64,000 bases of DNA from NCBI RefSeq assembly GCF_013410875.1, contig NZ_JACCCU010000001.1, forward strand, positions 1,860,001 to 1,924,000, written 5' to 3'. The position numbers were made by a program, and so were the translations under genes. Positions within the stretch are counted from its first letter, which is position 1; every line of letters starts with the position of its first letter. Source of the DNA: Tunturiibacter empetritectus (GTDB lineage: Bacteria > Acidobacteriota > Terriglobia > Terriglobales > Acidobacteriaceae). Below are positions 1 to 8,900 of this stretch, in pieces. The notes beneath the pieces were generated by a model, which was given only the letters and a program-made list of their open reading frames with translations, had not been told where the DNA came from and did not search any database.

Positions 1-1053
1 GCAATGGGGGTAACACCGCAGATTGCTGTGGGGACGGAGATGGAGGGAAGGATCGTCGATGCGCTGGGGGATCCCCTTGATGGCTTGCCGACGCTTAGGG
101 CAGTTGAGATGTGGCCGCTTGATGGCACAGTGCCACACCCGATGGAGCGTGAACCGATTCGAGAGTCGCTGCAGACAGGGCTTCGGGTGCTGGATGGGAT
201 GCTGACGGTTGGGCGCGGGCAGAGGGTGGGAATCTTTGGTGGCTCGGGTGTGGGCAAGAGCACTTTGATCGGGATGATGACGCGGAATACGGCGGCTGAT
301 ATTACGGTGGTTGGGCTGGTGGGAGAGCGCGGGCGCGAGGTGCGGGAGTTTATGGAGGACTCGCTGGGAGAGGAAGGACGCAAGCGATCGGTGGTAGTGG
401 TTTCGACTTCGGATCAGAGTCCGCTACTGCGGATGCGGGCGGCGATGGCGGCGACTGCGGTGGCGGAGTTCTACGCTGCGCAGGGGAAGCATGTTCTGCT
501 GGTGCTGGATTCGTTGATGCGGTATGCGATGGCGGCGCGAGAGCTTGGGCTTGCGGCGGGGGAGCCACCGGCGAGCAAAGGGTATACGCCGTCGGTGTTT
601 GCCAAGCTGGCGAAGCTGGTGGAGCGGGCGGGGAACTTTCGCAAGGGTAGCATCACGGCGTTCTACACAGTGCTGATGGAGGGCGACGATCAGCAGGATC
701 CGGTGGTGGACGCGGTGCGATCGCTGCTCGATGGGCATGTGGTGCTGTCTCGGTCGATGGCGGCGAGTGGATGGTATCCACCGGTGAACGTGCTGGATTC
801 GCTGAGCCGGTTGATGCCTGCGGTGACGATGCCGGAGCATCGGGCACAGGCTTCGACGGTGCGGAGACTGCTGGCGGCTTATGCGCGGTCGGAGGATCTG
901 ATTCGTATTGGAGCTTACAAGCCGGGGACAGATGAAGATCTGGATCGGGCTATGCGGGCGATGCCTGTGCTGCGCGCGTTTCTTGAGCAGGGAAGCGACG
1001 AGCGCGTGACGATGCAGGAGAGTGTGGCACGACTGAATGCGATGGAGTTATAG
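1..1053 (+). CDS. fliI: Flagellum-specific ATPase FliI, 5' partial
   Basis: This is the ATPase that energises unfolding and loading of substrates at the flagellar type III export gate on the cytoplasmic side. The reading frame is open to the left edge, and about 90 N-terminal residues of a usual ~440-residue FliI lie outside the window; the ATG at base 4 is unlikely to be the true start. Counting from that ATG, Walker A (GGSGVGKS) is at residues 79-86, followed by VGLVGERGREVREF and the Walker B strand HVLLVLDS at 163-170. The F1-beta-like C-terminal region is complete. The gene is followed after 3 bases by fliJ. Identification is secure; only the 5' end is unknown. Confidence 0.95.
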   Translation, partial: AMGVTPQIAVGTEMEGRIVDALGDPLDGLPTLRAVEMWPLDGTVPHPMEREPIRESLQTGLRVLDGMLTVGRGQRVGIFGGSGVGKSTLIGMMTRNTAADITVVGLVGERGREVREFMEDSLGEEGRKRSVVVVSTSDQSPLLRMRAAMAATAVAEFYAAQGKHVLLVLDSLMRYAMAARELGLAAGEPPASKGYTPSVFAKLAKLVERAGNFRKGSITAFYTVLMEGDDQQDPVVDAVRSLLDGHVVLSRSMAASGWYPPVNVLDSLSRLMPAVTMPEHRAQASTVRRLLAAYARSEDLIRIGAYKPGTDEDLDRAMRAMPVLRAFLEQGSDERVTMQESVARLNAMEL

Positions 1054-1056
1054 AGA

Positions 1057-1539
1057 ATGTCGACACGGTTAGAGACGCTGCAGCGATCGATGAATCTGTA
1101 TACCGCAGTCGAGCAGATGCACTCGACGGAGCTGCAAAGGTTGACGACGGCGGTTCGCGAGGCGCAGCAGGCGATTGCCGTCGAGCAGAGTGCGGCGGAG
1201 GTAGCCCGTATCGATGGGCGTAAGGCATTAACGGAGGGCGATCGCGTGGTCTGGATGATGTCCGAGACGCAACAAGAGACCGCGGGGTGGAGGCGACAGA
1301 AGCTGGAAGAGGTTCGGATGGATCGCCAGGAATTGAGCGATGCGGCGAGAGAACAGTATGTTGCGAGCCGGTTGAAGAAGGAACAGATGAAACGTGTCTT
1401 CGAGGAGATGGAGGCACGGGTGCAGATGGAAGAGGGGAGAAGAATGCAGTCCTCCTCCGATGATCTCTTTCTATCGCGACGGCGATGGACCGATGCGAAG
1501 GAGAAGACAGAAGAGCGGGAACAGATGAAGGCTTCCTAA
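1057..1539 (+). CDS. fliJ: Flagellar export protein FliJ
   Basis: A 160-residue, strongly charged, almost entirely alpha-helical protein rich in Glu, Gln, Arg and Lys with heptad-like spacing, as expected for the coiled-coil stalk protein FliJ that couples FliI to the FlhA export gate. It begins 3 bases after the fliI stop, so it is probably translationally coupled. FliJ sequences are poorly conserved; the call rests on length, coiled-coil character and position between fliI and fliK. Confidence 0.85.
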   Translation: MSTRLETLQRSMNLYTAVEQMHSTELQRLTTAVREAQQAIAVEQSAAEVARIDGRKALTEGDRVVWMMSETQQETAGWRRQKLEEVRMDRQELSDAAREQYVASRLKKEQMKRVFEEMEARVQMEEGRRMQSSSDDLFLSRRRWTDAKEKTEEREQMKAS

Positions 1540-1608
1540 TCGTTTCGTCGCATGTTTTGGAATGGTACTTGCTATTGCACTAGTCGCAGGAGATGGGCGA
1601 GGACCGAG

Positions 1609-3426
1609 ATGATGAGTACGGCGATTCTGATGGCAATGGGCGCAGAGCAGAGCGGGAAGCAGTTGGTAGCCCTCGACGTAGAAAATTTCGACCGGCCCAC
1701 GTTCGCGCAGACTCTCGATGCTCGTGTGGGGACCTCTCCGGCGATTTTGGAGAAGGACTTGGGGAGAAACTCCAAGGTTGCGACTCTGCCTGAGGCGGCG
1801 AATGGAAAGACCGAAGCGACTACGAAGAATCTTGTTGATGCGCCTGATCTGGCGGCTGGTGTCAAGGCGAAGATATTCGCTGGCCAGTTGACGCCAGCTC
1901 AGGTCGAGAGCAAAGAGATCAACCTCGCAAAGATTGCGCTATTGCAGCCTGCAATCGTGGCGGGAACAAAGATTCAGAAGAAGACGGAAGAGGCAGAGAC
2001 GTGGGTTGCTGAACCGGTCGGGAACATAGAAGAGAACCAGACAGACACTCCCGTGGTCGCTCAGGTTGCGCCGATCGCCAGCTTGCAGACGGAGACAGGG
2101 ATACCACTGGAGCAGCAGGCGGAAGGAAATCAGATTCAGCTGCCTCGGTTCCAGACGCCAGTGAGTCAGAGAGAGGCTTTAGCAACGGGCAAGGCGCTGG
2201 AGGCCGCTCCCGAGAAGAAGACAACAACGAAGACGCAAGCGGGGTATGCTAGCCAGCCGGTTGTGACTGCGAAGAGCGGGACAGTCACAATGGCTGCGGT
2301 GGCTGATGAGACGAAGTCGACGCACGGAGTTGGTGTCCAGGTTGTTGTCCAGATGGCCAATCCGATCCCGGCACATACAGCTGCGACGCCTGCTCTGCCG
2401 GTTGAGGTCGCCGCGTCTGCTACGCCTGCTAAGTGTGTTGCGATGGCTGCGTCTGGTATGCCTGCTGTGCCTATTGCTGCTTCGAATGTTGCACTCAATG
2501 TGGTGAGTGGCCAGAGCGGAGTTGGCTCTGGCGCTGCTTCTTTGTCTGGAGGTACATCGTCGGGCGTCGGGTTTGTGGCTGCCGAGGTTTCGGGCAGCAA
2601 TAGGAATGCTGTGCATGGCGCGAAAACCTCTATTTCGGATCGTGAGACTACACAGGCAGCTCAAGGAGATTTGGCTGCCCCAGCAAAGCCTGACGCGAAG
2701 GAAGAGAGATCGCAGGTGGCGGCGAATGCAGGTAGTGACAGTGATACGAAGACCCGCACGACTAGCGACACTCCTGTCGCGGTGGTCCATGCTGTCGCGT
2801 CAGGCGGCGAGGTTACGGCAGGATCTGCAGCGCCGGCTATCGCGGGATTGACGAAGCTATCCGGTGGTGAGGCGGGCATCTCAACCGCCGGTTCGTCGAA
2901 TGGGCTGAGAGAGCAGGATGGCTCGGACGGTGTGGTGCGGTCTATGGAGCCCATGGAGCCGATGCCGCGAACTCTGTCGGCGACTCCAACGGCTCTCGAG
3001 GTTGGTATCCCGGATGGAACGCACGGGTGGTTGAAGGTTCGGGCGGAGATCTCCGATGGCGGCGTGGTGAACGCATCGGTGTCGGCGGCTTCGCTGGCGA
3101 GTCAGGAGATGCTGCATCGGGAGCTGCCTTCGCTGACGGCCTATCTCCAGTCGGAGAAGGTTGCGGTGAACACGGTTGTCGTTCATCCGGCGGCGAGCGC
3201 GGGAGCGGAGTCTCGAAGCAACTCTGCTGGACCGGAGAGCGGAGGTAGCGGACAGGCACCACGGCAGAGCCATGAAGGAGGGCAACAACAGAGTTCGGTC
3301 AAGACAGCCGCGGAGGTTGCGGAAGGCGTCACGAGTTATAGAGGTTTGCACGGAGTTGATGAGGATGGGATGTCACCGCTGGCGAGTTATGGAAGCGGCG
3401 GAAGCTGGTTAAGCGTCAGGGCATAA
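1609..3426 (+). CDS. fliK: Flagellar hook-length control protein FliK
   Basis: This is the molecular ruler that sets hook length and switches export specificity from rod/hook to filament proteins. The C-terminal globular Flg_hook domain lies at about residues 475-550 and contains HGWLKVRAEISDGGVVNAS and LPSLTAYLQSEKV. Most of the rest is a long low-complexity Ala/Thr/Ser/Gly/Gln region, usual for FliK. The ATG at 1609 follows a GGAG/GGCGAGG purine stretch. The frame extends to 1552, but the 19 extra residues there (Cys/Trp/Arg rich) look unlike coding sequence. At about 605 residues it is on the long side for the family, which vary widely. It sits between fliJ and flgD, the usual order. Confidence 0.88.
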   Translation: MMSTAILMAMGAEQSGKQLVALDVENFDRPTFAQTLDARVGTSPAILEKDLGRNSKVATLPEAANGKTEATTKNLVDAPDLAAGVKAKIFAGQLTPAQVESKEINLAKIALLQPAIVAGTKIQKKTEEAETWVAEPVGNIEENQTDTPVVAQVAPIASLQTETGIPLEQQAEGNQIQLPRFQTPVSQREALATGKALEAAPEKKTTTKTQAGYASQPVVTAKSGTVTMAAVADETKSTHGVGVQVVVQMANPIPAHTAATPALPVEVAASATPAKCVAMAASGMPAVPIAASNVALNVVSGQSGVGSGAASLSGGTSSGVGFVAAEVSGSNRNAVHGAKTSISDRETTQAAQGDLAAPAKPDAKEERSQVAANAGSDSDTKTRTTSDTPVAVVHAVASGGEVTAGSAAPAIAGLTKLSGGEAGISTAGSSNGLREQDGSDGVVRSMEPMEPMPRTLSATPTALEVGIPDGTHGWLKVRAEISDGGVVNASVSAASLASQEMLHRELPSLTAYLQSEKVAVNTVVVHPAASAGAESRSNSAGPESGGSGQAPRQSHEGGQQQSSVKTAAEVAEGVTSYRGLHGVDEDGMSPLASYGSGGSWLSVRA

Positions 3427-3472
3427 CCGAGGGGAATTCATTTCAACGGCATAAGACACGAGGAGGGGAACA

Positions 3473-3967
3473 ATGGATTGGTCAAACATAACTTCGATTG
3501 TAGGGGCAGGTGTAGGGTCCGGGAGTTCAGCGGCGGGAACGGTGGCTTCGGCACTGGCTCCGCGAAACGCAGCGGTAAAAGCGATACCAAAGGCAGACAG
3601 CAGCAGTCCGGCGAGCGGGAGCAACAGCAGTTCCGCGGCTAACTCGGATATTACGTCGCAGGACTTTCTCACTCTGCTGGTGAGCGAGCTGCAGAACCAG
3701 GATCCTACGCAGCCTACGGATCCGAACCAGTACATCACGCAGCTGGCACAGGTTAATAGCCTTGAACAGTTGATCTCGATTAACCAGGGAATCGGGACTC
3801 TTGATGGTGCAGTGTCTCCGAGTTCTAGTTCAGGCTCTTCAGGATCCGGTTCAGGGTCTGGGGCGAGTTCGAATGCAGTGGCTGCGGTTGCGAGTGCGAA
3901 CGTTGCAACGAGTTTGCAGTCGATTCGAGGACAGAACGCGATATGGGGCGGCTCGGCTACAAGCTAA
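3473..3967 (+). CDS. flgD: Flagellar hook capping protein FlgD, short form
   Basis: The FlgD scaffold caps the growing hook so that FlgE subunits can polymerise. The conserved N-terminal FlgD domain is at about residues 58-107, with DFLTLLVSELQNQDPTQPTD and QLAQVNSLEQLISINQGI. After that come a Ser/Gly linker and a short tail, and the protein ends at 164 residues. Typical FlgD has ~220 or more residues with a Tudor/Ig-like C-terminal half, which is absent here and not found in another frame downstream. A GAGGGG Shine-Dalgarno precedes the ATG. The next gene is the hook protein FlgE. Confidence 0.88.
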   Translation: MDWSNITSIVGAGVGSGSSAAGTVASALAPRNAAVKAIPKADSSSPASGSNSSSAANSDITSQDFLTLLVSELQNQDPTQPTDPNQYITQLAQVNSLEQLISINQGIGTLDGAVSPSSSSGSSGSGSGSGASSNAVAAVASANVATSLQSIRGQNAIWGGSATS

Positions 3968-4050
3968 GACAAACATTGGCAGTCCGTAGAGTTGCTTGAG
4001 AGCGGACCGCAATCAACAGAACGATCAATAGAAAGAACGAGGAGAAGACG

Positions 4051-5286
4051 ATGGGAAATTTTTCGATTGCACTGTCAGGATTGGAAGCCGATACGACGGC
4101 GCTGAACACGATTGGCAACAATCTGGCAAACCTTAACACAACCGCCTACAAAGGACAGACGACTTCGTTTGAAGATCTGTTCCACCAGCAGCTTGGGGAG
4201 TCAGGTGCGGGCGATCCGATCCAGGTTGGATCAGGAACGAAGGTTGGTTCGACGTCGACTGATTTTAGTGAAGGAACACTTTTGCCAGATGCGAATGGAA
4301 ACACGAGCGATATGGCTCTGGATGGAAATGGCTTTTTCATCGTGGAGCAGAACGGTCAACAGTCTCTGACCAGAGCCGGTAACTTTACGGTTGGCAATAG
4401 CGGCAGTCTGACTACGCAGGACGGTCAATTTGTGCTGGGCTATCCGGCCGTAAACGGAGTGGTGAACACGAACACCAATCCACAGCCGATCACACTTCCA
4501 GTAGGCGCAACCGAGGGAGCACAGGCAACGCAGAATTTTTCGGTGACAGCAAATCTGAATTCAGGAGCGACTGTCGGCACAACCTTTTCAACTCCGCTGG
4601 AGGTATTCGATTCCCTTGGACAGAGCCATCAGGCGACGATCACCTATGATAAGACCGCGACCAATTCATGGAGTTACTCGATTGCGCTACCCGCCGGTGA
4701 TGCGACCGGAACTCCAGTGAACAATACGGGGACATTGACCTTCGATTCCAGCGGAAATCTGACGTCACCGACCAACACAGTGAGTGGGATCAGCTTCCCA
4801 GGAATGGCAGATGGGGCAGCGAATCTTACCTTCAACTGGAACCTGAATGGAAGTGGGTCAAGCCCGTTGGTCACGCAGCTGGCTTCGGCGAGCAGCAATG
4901 GCAATACCCCGCAGGACGGCTTCGCGAGTGGAAACTATACGGGATTCACTGTTGATCCCAGCGGGGTGATCCAAGCCAAGTTTAGCAACGGCAACTCGGA
5001 GACAATCGGCCAGGTGGCGGTGGCGAACGTTGCCAACGTGCAGGGATTAGTATCGGTCGGGGGGAATAACTTCCAGACGACTGGGGCTTCGGGGCAGGCG
5101 GTTGCAGGAGTGGCCGGAACTGGTGGGCGCGGCGTGGTCGATGACAGTACGCTCGAGCAGTCCAATGTCAACATCTCAACAGAGTTCTCTAATCTGATTG
5201 TCGCGCAAAGGGCGTTTGAGGCCAACTCGAAGACGGTGACGACCTTCGATACGATCTCGCAGGATGTGATTGCAATGGTTCGGTAA
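4051..5286 (+). CDS. flgE: Flagellar hook protein FlgE
   Basis: This is the structural subunit of the flagellar hook, exported by the flagellar type III system. The N-terminal rod/hook signature spans residues 3-45 (ALSGLEADTTALNTIGNNLA, then TTAYKGQTTSFEDLF). The C-terminal DUF1078-type helix (NISTEFSNLIVAQRAFEANS, ending QDVIAMVR) is also present. The middle is a Gly/Asn/Thr-rich beta domain. The length of 411 residues is normal for FlgE. A GAGGAG Shine-Dalgarno lies just upstream. About 200 bases without a gene separate it from fliL. Confidence 0.95.
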   Translation: MGNFSIALSGLEADTTALNTIGNNLANLNTTAYKGQTTSFEDLFHQQLGESGAGDPIQVGSGTKVGSTSTDFSEGTLLPDANGNTSDMALDGNGFFIVEQNGQQSLTRAGNFTVGNSGSLTTQDGQFVLGYPAVNGVVNTNTNPQPITLPVGATEGAQATQNFSVTANLNSGATVGTTFSTPLEVFDSLGQSHQATITYDKTATNSWSYSIALPAGDATGTPVNNTGTLTFDSSGNLTSPTNTVSGISFPGMADGAANLTFNWNLNGSGSSPLVTQLASASSNGNTPQDGFASGNYTGFTVDPSGVIQAKFSNGNSETIGQVAVANVANVQGLVSVGGNNFQTTGASGQAVAGVAGTGGRGVVDDSTLEQSNVNISTEFSNLIVAQRAFEANSKTVTTFDTISQDVIAMVR

Positions 5287-5486
5287 CATCTCCTGAATCT
5301 GGTTGAGGCGGCTTAGCGGGTGCGGGACCTAGAAGATCGGTCCTACCGGCTGGCCGCCCTTAGCTGCTCTTTGTTGTATTTGTATGGGTCGGCGGCGCTG
5401 GGATGAGCCTCATGGGGCGATCCTGAAGATTCGCTAATGTTCGCGAACGCTTGACTGGCCACTTGTTTGCATTCTCTCAAGGCATC

Positions 5487-6074
5487 ATGGCTACTTCACC
5501 TACAGTTCTTGCCGGCGCCTCTTCTGCGGCTCCTCCGGATTCCTCTCCCGCTTCGGTAGCGGCTCCGGTGGAAGCCAAGTTTCCGCTCATTCCCTTATTG
5601 ATCGCTGTGGTGGTGGGAGTTCTCGTCGCTACGTTGGCTGTCAGCGGGGTTGGGTACTACCTGGCGCGGACTGGGCGACTCTCGGGGCGAGAGGGTGCGG
5701 CTCTTAAGACTGAAGTTGCTGCTCCGATTGCGACTCATTCGATGGTGCTGGAGCCGCTGCTGGTGAACCTGGCGGATGCGAGTGGGAGTTCCTACCTGCG
5801 GGTGGCGATGACTCTGCGAGTGGCTGACGCCACGGAGGGCAAAGAGGCCAAGCCCACGGAAGAGAAGCCCAAAGAAGGCAAGGAGAACAGTGGCGACGTA
5901 GCCGCGGTGCGCGACACGATGCTGACGGTGTTGGGGAGACAGACGGCGGATCGGTTGTTGGCTGTCGATGGAAAGGAACAGCTAAAGGCCGAGTTGAAAG
6001 CTGCGTTGGCAGAACACAACGCTGATTTGAAGGTGATGGATGTATTCTTCACCGATTTTCTGGTTCAGCGCTAA
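5487..6074 (+). CDS. fliL: Flagellar basal body-associated protein FliL
   Basis: A single-pass membrane protein of the flagellar basal body that supports stator function. One transmembrane helix lies at about residues 32-58 (FPLIPLLIAVVVGVLVATLA). The periplasmic domain has EPLLVNLADASGSSYLRVAM and the conserved ending VFFTDFLVQR. A Lys/Glu-rich insertion (about residues 124-146) interrupts the domain. The ATG at 5487 is preferred over an in-frame TTG at 5451. Its position after flgE and before a SpoA-domain gene matches the usual fliL-fliM-fliN order, except that fliM has moved to 13245. Confidence 0.87.
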   Translation: MATSPTVLAGASSAAPPDSSPASVAAPVEAKFPLIPLLIAVVVGVLVATLAVSGVGYYLARTGRLSGREGAALKTEVAAPIATHSMVLEPLLVNLADASGSSYLRVAMTLRVADATEGKEAKPTEEKPKEGKENSGDVAAVRDTMLTVLGRQTADRLLAVDGKEQLKAELKAALAEHNADLKVMDVFFTDFLVQR

Positions 6075-6115
6075 GCAAGATTGGGACCGTTGCAGAGAAG
6101 AGAGAGGGGGAGACG

Positions 6116-6454
6116 ATGACGGGGACGGAGCTTGCGGTACTTGGTGCAGAGGGGGTGGGGATGACGGGTCTGGGTCTGGTAAAGACGACGCCGGCCGCAC
6201 CGTGGATGGCACGGATTGAGACACATCCCTCATGGGAGACGCTGTCGCAGCTGCGGATCGCGATGCGGGTTGGAGTGGCTTTGAACCGATTCAGGGTGCG
6301 GGACCTGCTGACATTGAAGGTGGGGCAGGTCCTTGAAAGCGTCTCGCCTGAGACCGAAGACGTGCCGCTGATGGTTGGTCAGGTGCAACTGGGTTGGAGC
6401 GAGTTCGAGGTCGTCGATCAGCGTATGGGACTTCGATTGACTCGGCTTGGATAA
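6116..6454 (+). CDS. FliN-like SpoA (surface presentation of antigens) domain protein
   Basis: A 112-residue protein whose second half (about residues 45-112) is a SpoA fold: FRVRDLLTLKVGQVLES, then VPLMVGQVQLGWSEFEVVDQ and MGLRLTRL. SpoA domains form the lower C-ring of the flagellar switch (FliM, FliN) and the sorting platform of type III systems. It occupies the place where fliM/fliN normally lie, between fliL and fliO, but diverges from classical FliN, and a much more typical FliN is encoded at 14273. A GAGAGAGGGGGAG Shine-Dalgarno precedes the ATG. It may be a second C-ring component or a specialised FliN paralogue; which one cannot be decided from the sequence. Confidence 0.8.
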   Translation: MTGTELAVLGAEGVGMTGLGLVKTTPAAPWMARIETHPSWETLSQLRIAMRVGVALNRFRVRDLLTLKVGQVLESVSPETEDVPLMVGQVQLGWSEFEVVDQRMGLRLTRLG

Positions 6455-6541
6455 GGCCGTGAGGGAAGAGTAACGGACATCGAGTGCAAGCGATCATGCG
6501 GATTTTTAGCACAGAACAAAGTATTAGAACGGGGAGTTGAG

Positions 6542-6850
6542 ATGCGGCTTTGGCAGGGTGTGAGACCGGGAAGTTTGGAGGGAGCGTCGGTACCCGAGGT
6601 GGCTGGGCTTGCGGGAGGGTTGCTGGCGCTAGTGCATGGGTGGCGTGGACAAGGAGAGTGTAAGCAGAAGCAGCTTCAGCTGGTGGAGACGTTGTCGCTT
6701 GGCGGAAAGCGGCAGCTGATGCTGGTGAGGTGTGCGGGGGAGAGCTTTCTGGTTGGAGGCAGCTTCGATAGCGTGGAGATGATCGTGCGGTTGAGGGCTG
6801 AGACATCGCCAGACCATACGACGGACAGGATGGAGGAGCGATGCGTGTAG
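6542..6850 (+). CDS. fliO: Flagellar biosynthetic protein FliO-like
   Basis: A 102-residue protein with the FliO core, LVETLSLGGKRQLMLVRCAG followed by ESFLVGGS, which matches the pattern of FliO cytoplasmic domains. FliO is an assembly factor that stabilises FliP during export-gate construction. The usual N-terminal transmembrane helix is weak: residues 18-34 (VPEVAGLAGGLLALVHG) are only moderately hydrophobic. The last 10 bases overlap the fliP start, indicating translational coupling. The call is based on the core motif and on position directly before fliP. Confidence 0.78.
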   Translation: MRLWQGVRPGSLEGASVPEVAGLAGGLLALVHGWRGQGECKQKQLQLVETLSLGGKRQLMLVRCAGESFLVGGSFDSVEMIVRLRAETSPDHTTDRMEERCV

Positions 6851-7755
6851 TGAGCCGATTTCGTTGGCTGGGGTTGGCTCTGGCCGGGTTGGCGATGGCT
6901 TTGCCTGCAGTTCATGCTCGCGCAGAGAGCTCGATGATAGTGGCTGCTGTTATGGCGCCGGAGTCATTCTGGGTCAAGAAGCCCGCAGGAGGCTCGACTG
7001 CGGGGCATGACCAGTCTGCTTCAAAGAGTGGCAGAACTGGTGTGAAGGCGCACGGGCTGGGTTCGAGTGCGAATGTGGGTGTAGCTTCGGGGGCGAAGAA
7101 GAACGATTCGATTACGTCGGAGCTTGCGGGAGGCAAGAGCGTTCCGTGGTCGATCGTGGTTGGGCTGACGTTGTTGACGCTGCTGCCAGCACTGCTTTTG
7201 TCGATGACACCGATGGTGCGGCTGCTGGTGGTGTTTCACTTTTTGCGGCAGGCGCTGGGGACACAGACAGCGCCTTCTAACCAGATCCTAATGGGGCTGG
7301 CGCTGATGATGACGTGGTTCCTTATGCAGCCAGTTTTGCTGGAGGTAGAGCAGAGTGCGGTTGCTCCTTACAGTGCGGGGACTATTACGGGCGAGCAGGC
7401 ACTGGATCTCGGCGTCGCTCCGGTGAAGCGTTACATGCTCCGTTATGCGCGGGAGAAAGATCTTGCGGTGTTTGCCTCTGCAGGGATGGCTGTGCGGCCG
7501 AACAAGAGAGAGGACCTGCCGATTCAGGTGGTGATTCCGGGTTACATCTTGAGCGAGTTGAAGGCTGGATTTCAGATTGGCGCGATCTTGTTTTTACCGT
7601 TCCTGCTGGTGGACTTGGTGGTGGCGAGCATTACGACCTCAATCGGCATGATGCAGTTGCCGCCGGTTGTGATCTCGACGCCGTTGAAGATTCTGCTCTT
7701 CGTGATGATCGACGGTTGGAGTCTGCTGGCAGATCAGCTGATTAAGAGTTTTTAG
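6841..7755 (+). CDS. fliP: Flagellar export gate protein FliP
   Basis: A core membrane subunit of the flagellar type III export gate, which forms the FliP5-FliQ4-FliR1 channel. A cleavable signal peptide (about residues 1-29, ending VHARA) is followed by an unusually long Gly/Ser/Lys linker (about residues 30-98). The FliP family domain then begins around WSIVVGLTLLTLLPALLLSM and continues with MVRLLVVFHFLRQALGTQTA and the C-terminal SIGMMQLPPVVISTPLKILL. At 304 residues it is about 55 longer than typical FliP, the extra length being the linker. It overlaps fliO by 10 bases. Confidence 0.95.
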   Translation: MRVVSRFRWLGLALAGLAMALPAVHARAESSMIVAAVMAPESFWVKKPAGGSTAGHDQSASKSGRTGVKAHGLGSSANVGVASGAKKNDSITSELAGGKSVPWSIVVGLTLLTLLPALLLSMTPMVRLLVVFHFLRQALGTQTAPSNQILMGLALMMTWFLMQPVLLEVEQSAVAPYSAGTITGEQALDLGVAPVKRYMLRYAREKDLAVFASAGMAVRPNKREDLPIQVVIPGYILSELKAGFQIGAILFLPFLLVDLVVASITTSIGMMQLPPVVISTPLKILLFVMIDGWSLLADQLIKSF

Positions 7756-7785
7756 GGTGGCGCGTTAGTAGCGATTGGAGCAGTG

Positions 7786-8055
7786 ATGGGGCCGGACCAG
7801 ACAGTTGAGATTCTGCGGCGGGTGTTGATTGAGGCGATGCTTCTGAGCACGCCGTTGCTGGTGACGGCGGCTCTGGTGAGCCTTGCGGTGAGTTTGCTTC
7901 AGACGCTCACCAGCGTGCAGGAGCAGACGCTGACCGCAGTTCCGAGATTGGTGGTGGTCTTTGTCATCACCGTAGCGGTGCTGCCGTGGATGGTGCATCG
8001 GCTGGTGGGCTTCACGGTGCGTTTGTTCACCGACTTTCACAGGTACCTGGGATAG
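7786..8055 (+). CDS. fliQ: Flagellar export gate protein FliQ
   Basis: A small two-helix membrane subunit of the flagellar export gate. The 89 residues match the family in length and pattern (MGPDQTVEILRR, then LLVTAALVSLAVSLLQTLTS and VQEQTLTAVPRLV). The ATG at 7786 is preferred over the adjacent in-frame GTG at 7783 because a GGAG lies at the better distance. It is flanked by fliP and fliR in the universal order. Confidence 0.95.
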   Translation: MGPDQTVEILRRVLIEAMLLSTPLLVTAALVSLAVSLLQTLTSVQEQTLTAVPRLVVVFVITVAVLPWMVHRLVGFTVRLFTDFHRYLG

Positions 8056-8063
8056 AGGCCGCT

Positions 8064-8846
8064 ATGAAACGTGAAGTAAGTGGGTTGATGGCGGATTGGC
8101 CGCAGTACCTGTCGGCGGCGGTTCTGGTGATGGTGCGGTTGAGCGGGCTGATGGTCTTCGCTCCCGTGTTCTCCTCTTCGGCGATTGCGCCTCGGATCAA
8201 GGCTGGGTTTGTGTTTGCGATGACGATTCTGCTGGCGCCCGCGGTGGCGACGGTTCCGGGCGCACGTGCCGTGCTTGATGGAAGGGCGCTGCTGGGTGAG
8301 TTGAGCGTGGGTCTGCTGTTTGGACTTTCGCTGATGTTGTTGAACGAGGCGTTGACCTTTGCGGGAACGCTGCTGGGGTTGCAGTTCAGCTTCTCGCTGG
8401 TGAATCTGCTGGACCCGAACTCGATGATTGAGACCGCGGTATTGGGGCAGATGCTGAGCTGGCTCGGGGTGCTTGTGATCATCGGCTCGGGTCTTGACCG
8501 GAGCCTGCTGGCCGCAGTGGTGAGGAGCTTTTCTGCGGTTCCTGTGGGACAGGCCGTAATGCAGGCAAAGACCGGAGTGGCACTGGCCATGATGGCGAGT
8601 GGAATCTTTCTGGCTGGGGTGCAGTTGGCTGCTCCTGTGATGGCTGCTGCGTTGGCAGTGGAGGTAACTATTGCACTGGTGGCACGGCTGTCGCCGCAGT
8701 TGCCTTCGATTGTGATCAGTGTCCCGATCAAGACGATGGTGTCGTATGTGGTCTTGATCGCGAGCCTTGCGGTATGGCCCGGATGGATTGAGCGGCACTT
8801 CACGGCTCTGCTGGATGCTGCGGCAAAGATGCTGGTGCGGGCATGA
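8064..8846 (+). CDS. fliR: Flagellar export gate protein FliR
   Basis: A polytopic membrane subunit that closes the FliP/Q/R export channel. Hydrophobic helices run the whole length, with family signatures ALTFAGTLLGLQFSFSLVNL followed by DPNSMIET, and QLPSIVISVPIKTMVSYVVL. The ATG at 8064, 8 bases after the fliQ stop, gives the normal length of 260 residues. The frame stays open to 7986, but those codons overlap fliQ and are not conserved in character. flhB follows. Confidence 0.95.
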   Translation: MKREVSGLMADWPQYLSAAVLVMVRLSGLMVFAPVFSSSAIAPRIKAGFVFAMTILLAPAVATVPGARAVLDGRALLGELSVGLLFGLSLMLLNEALTFAGTLLGLQFSFSLVNLLDPNSMIETAVLGQMLSWLGVLVIIGSGLDRSLLAAVVRSFSAVPVGQAVMQAKTGVALAMMASGIFLAGVQLAAPVMAAALAVEVTIALVARLSPQLPSIVISVPIKTMVSYVVLIASLAVWPGWIERHFTALLDAAAKMLVRA

Positions 8847-8900
8847 GCGCCGTGATGGCGAGTTGGAATAGAGCGGCGTGCTGCCTGAGAGGGAATCCTC

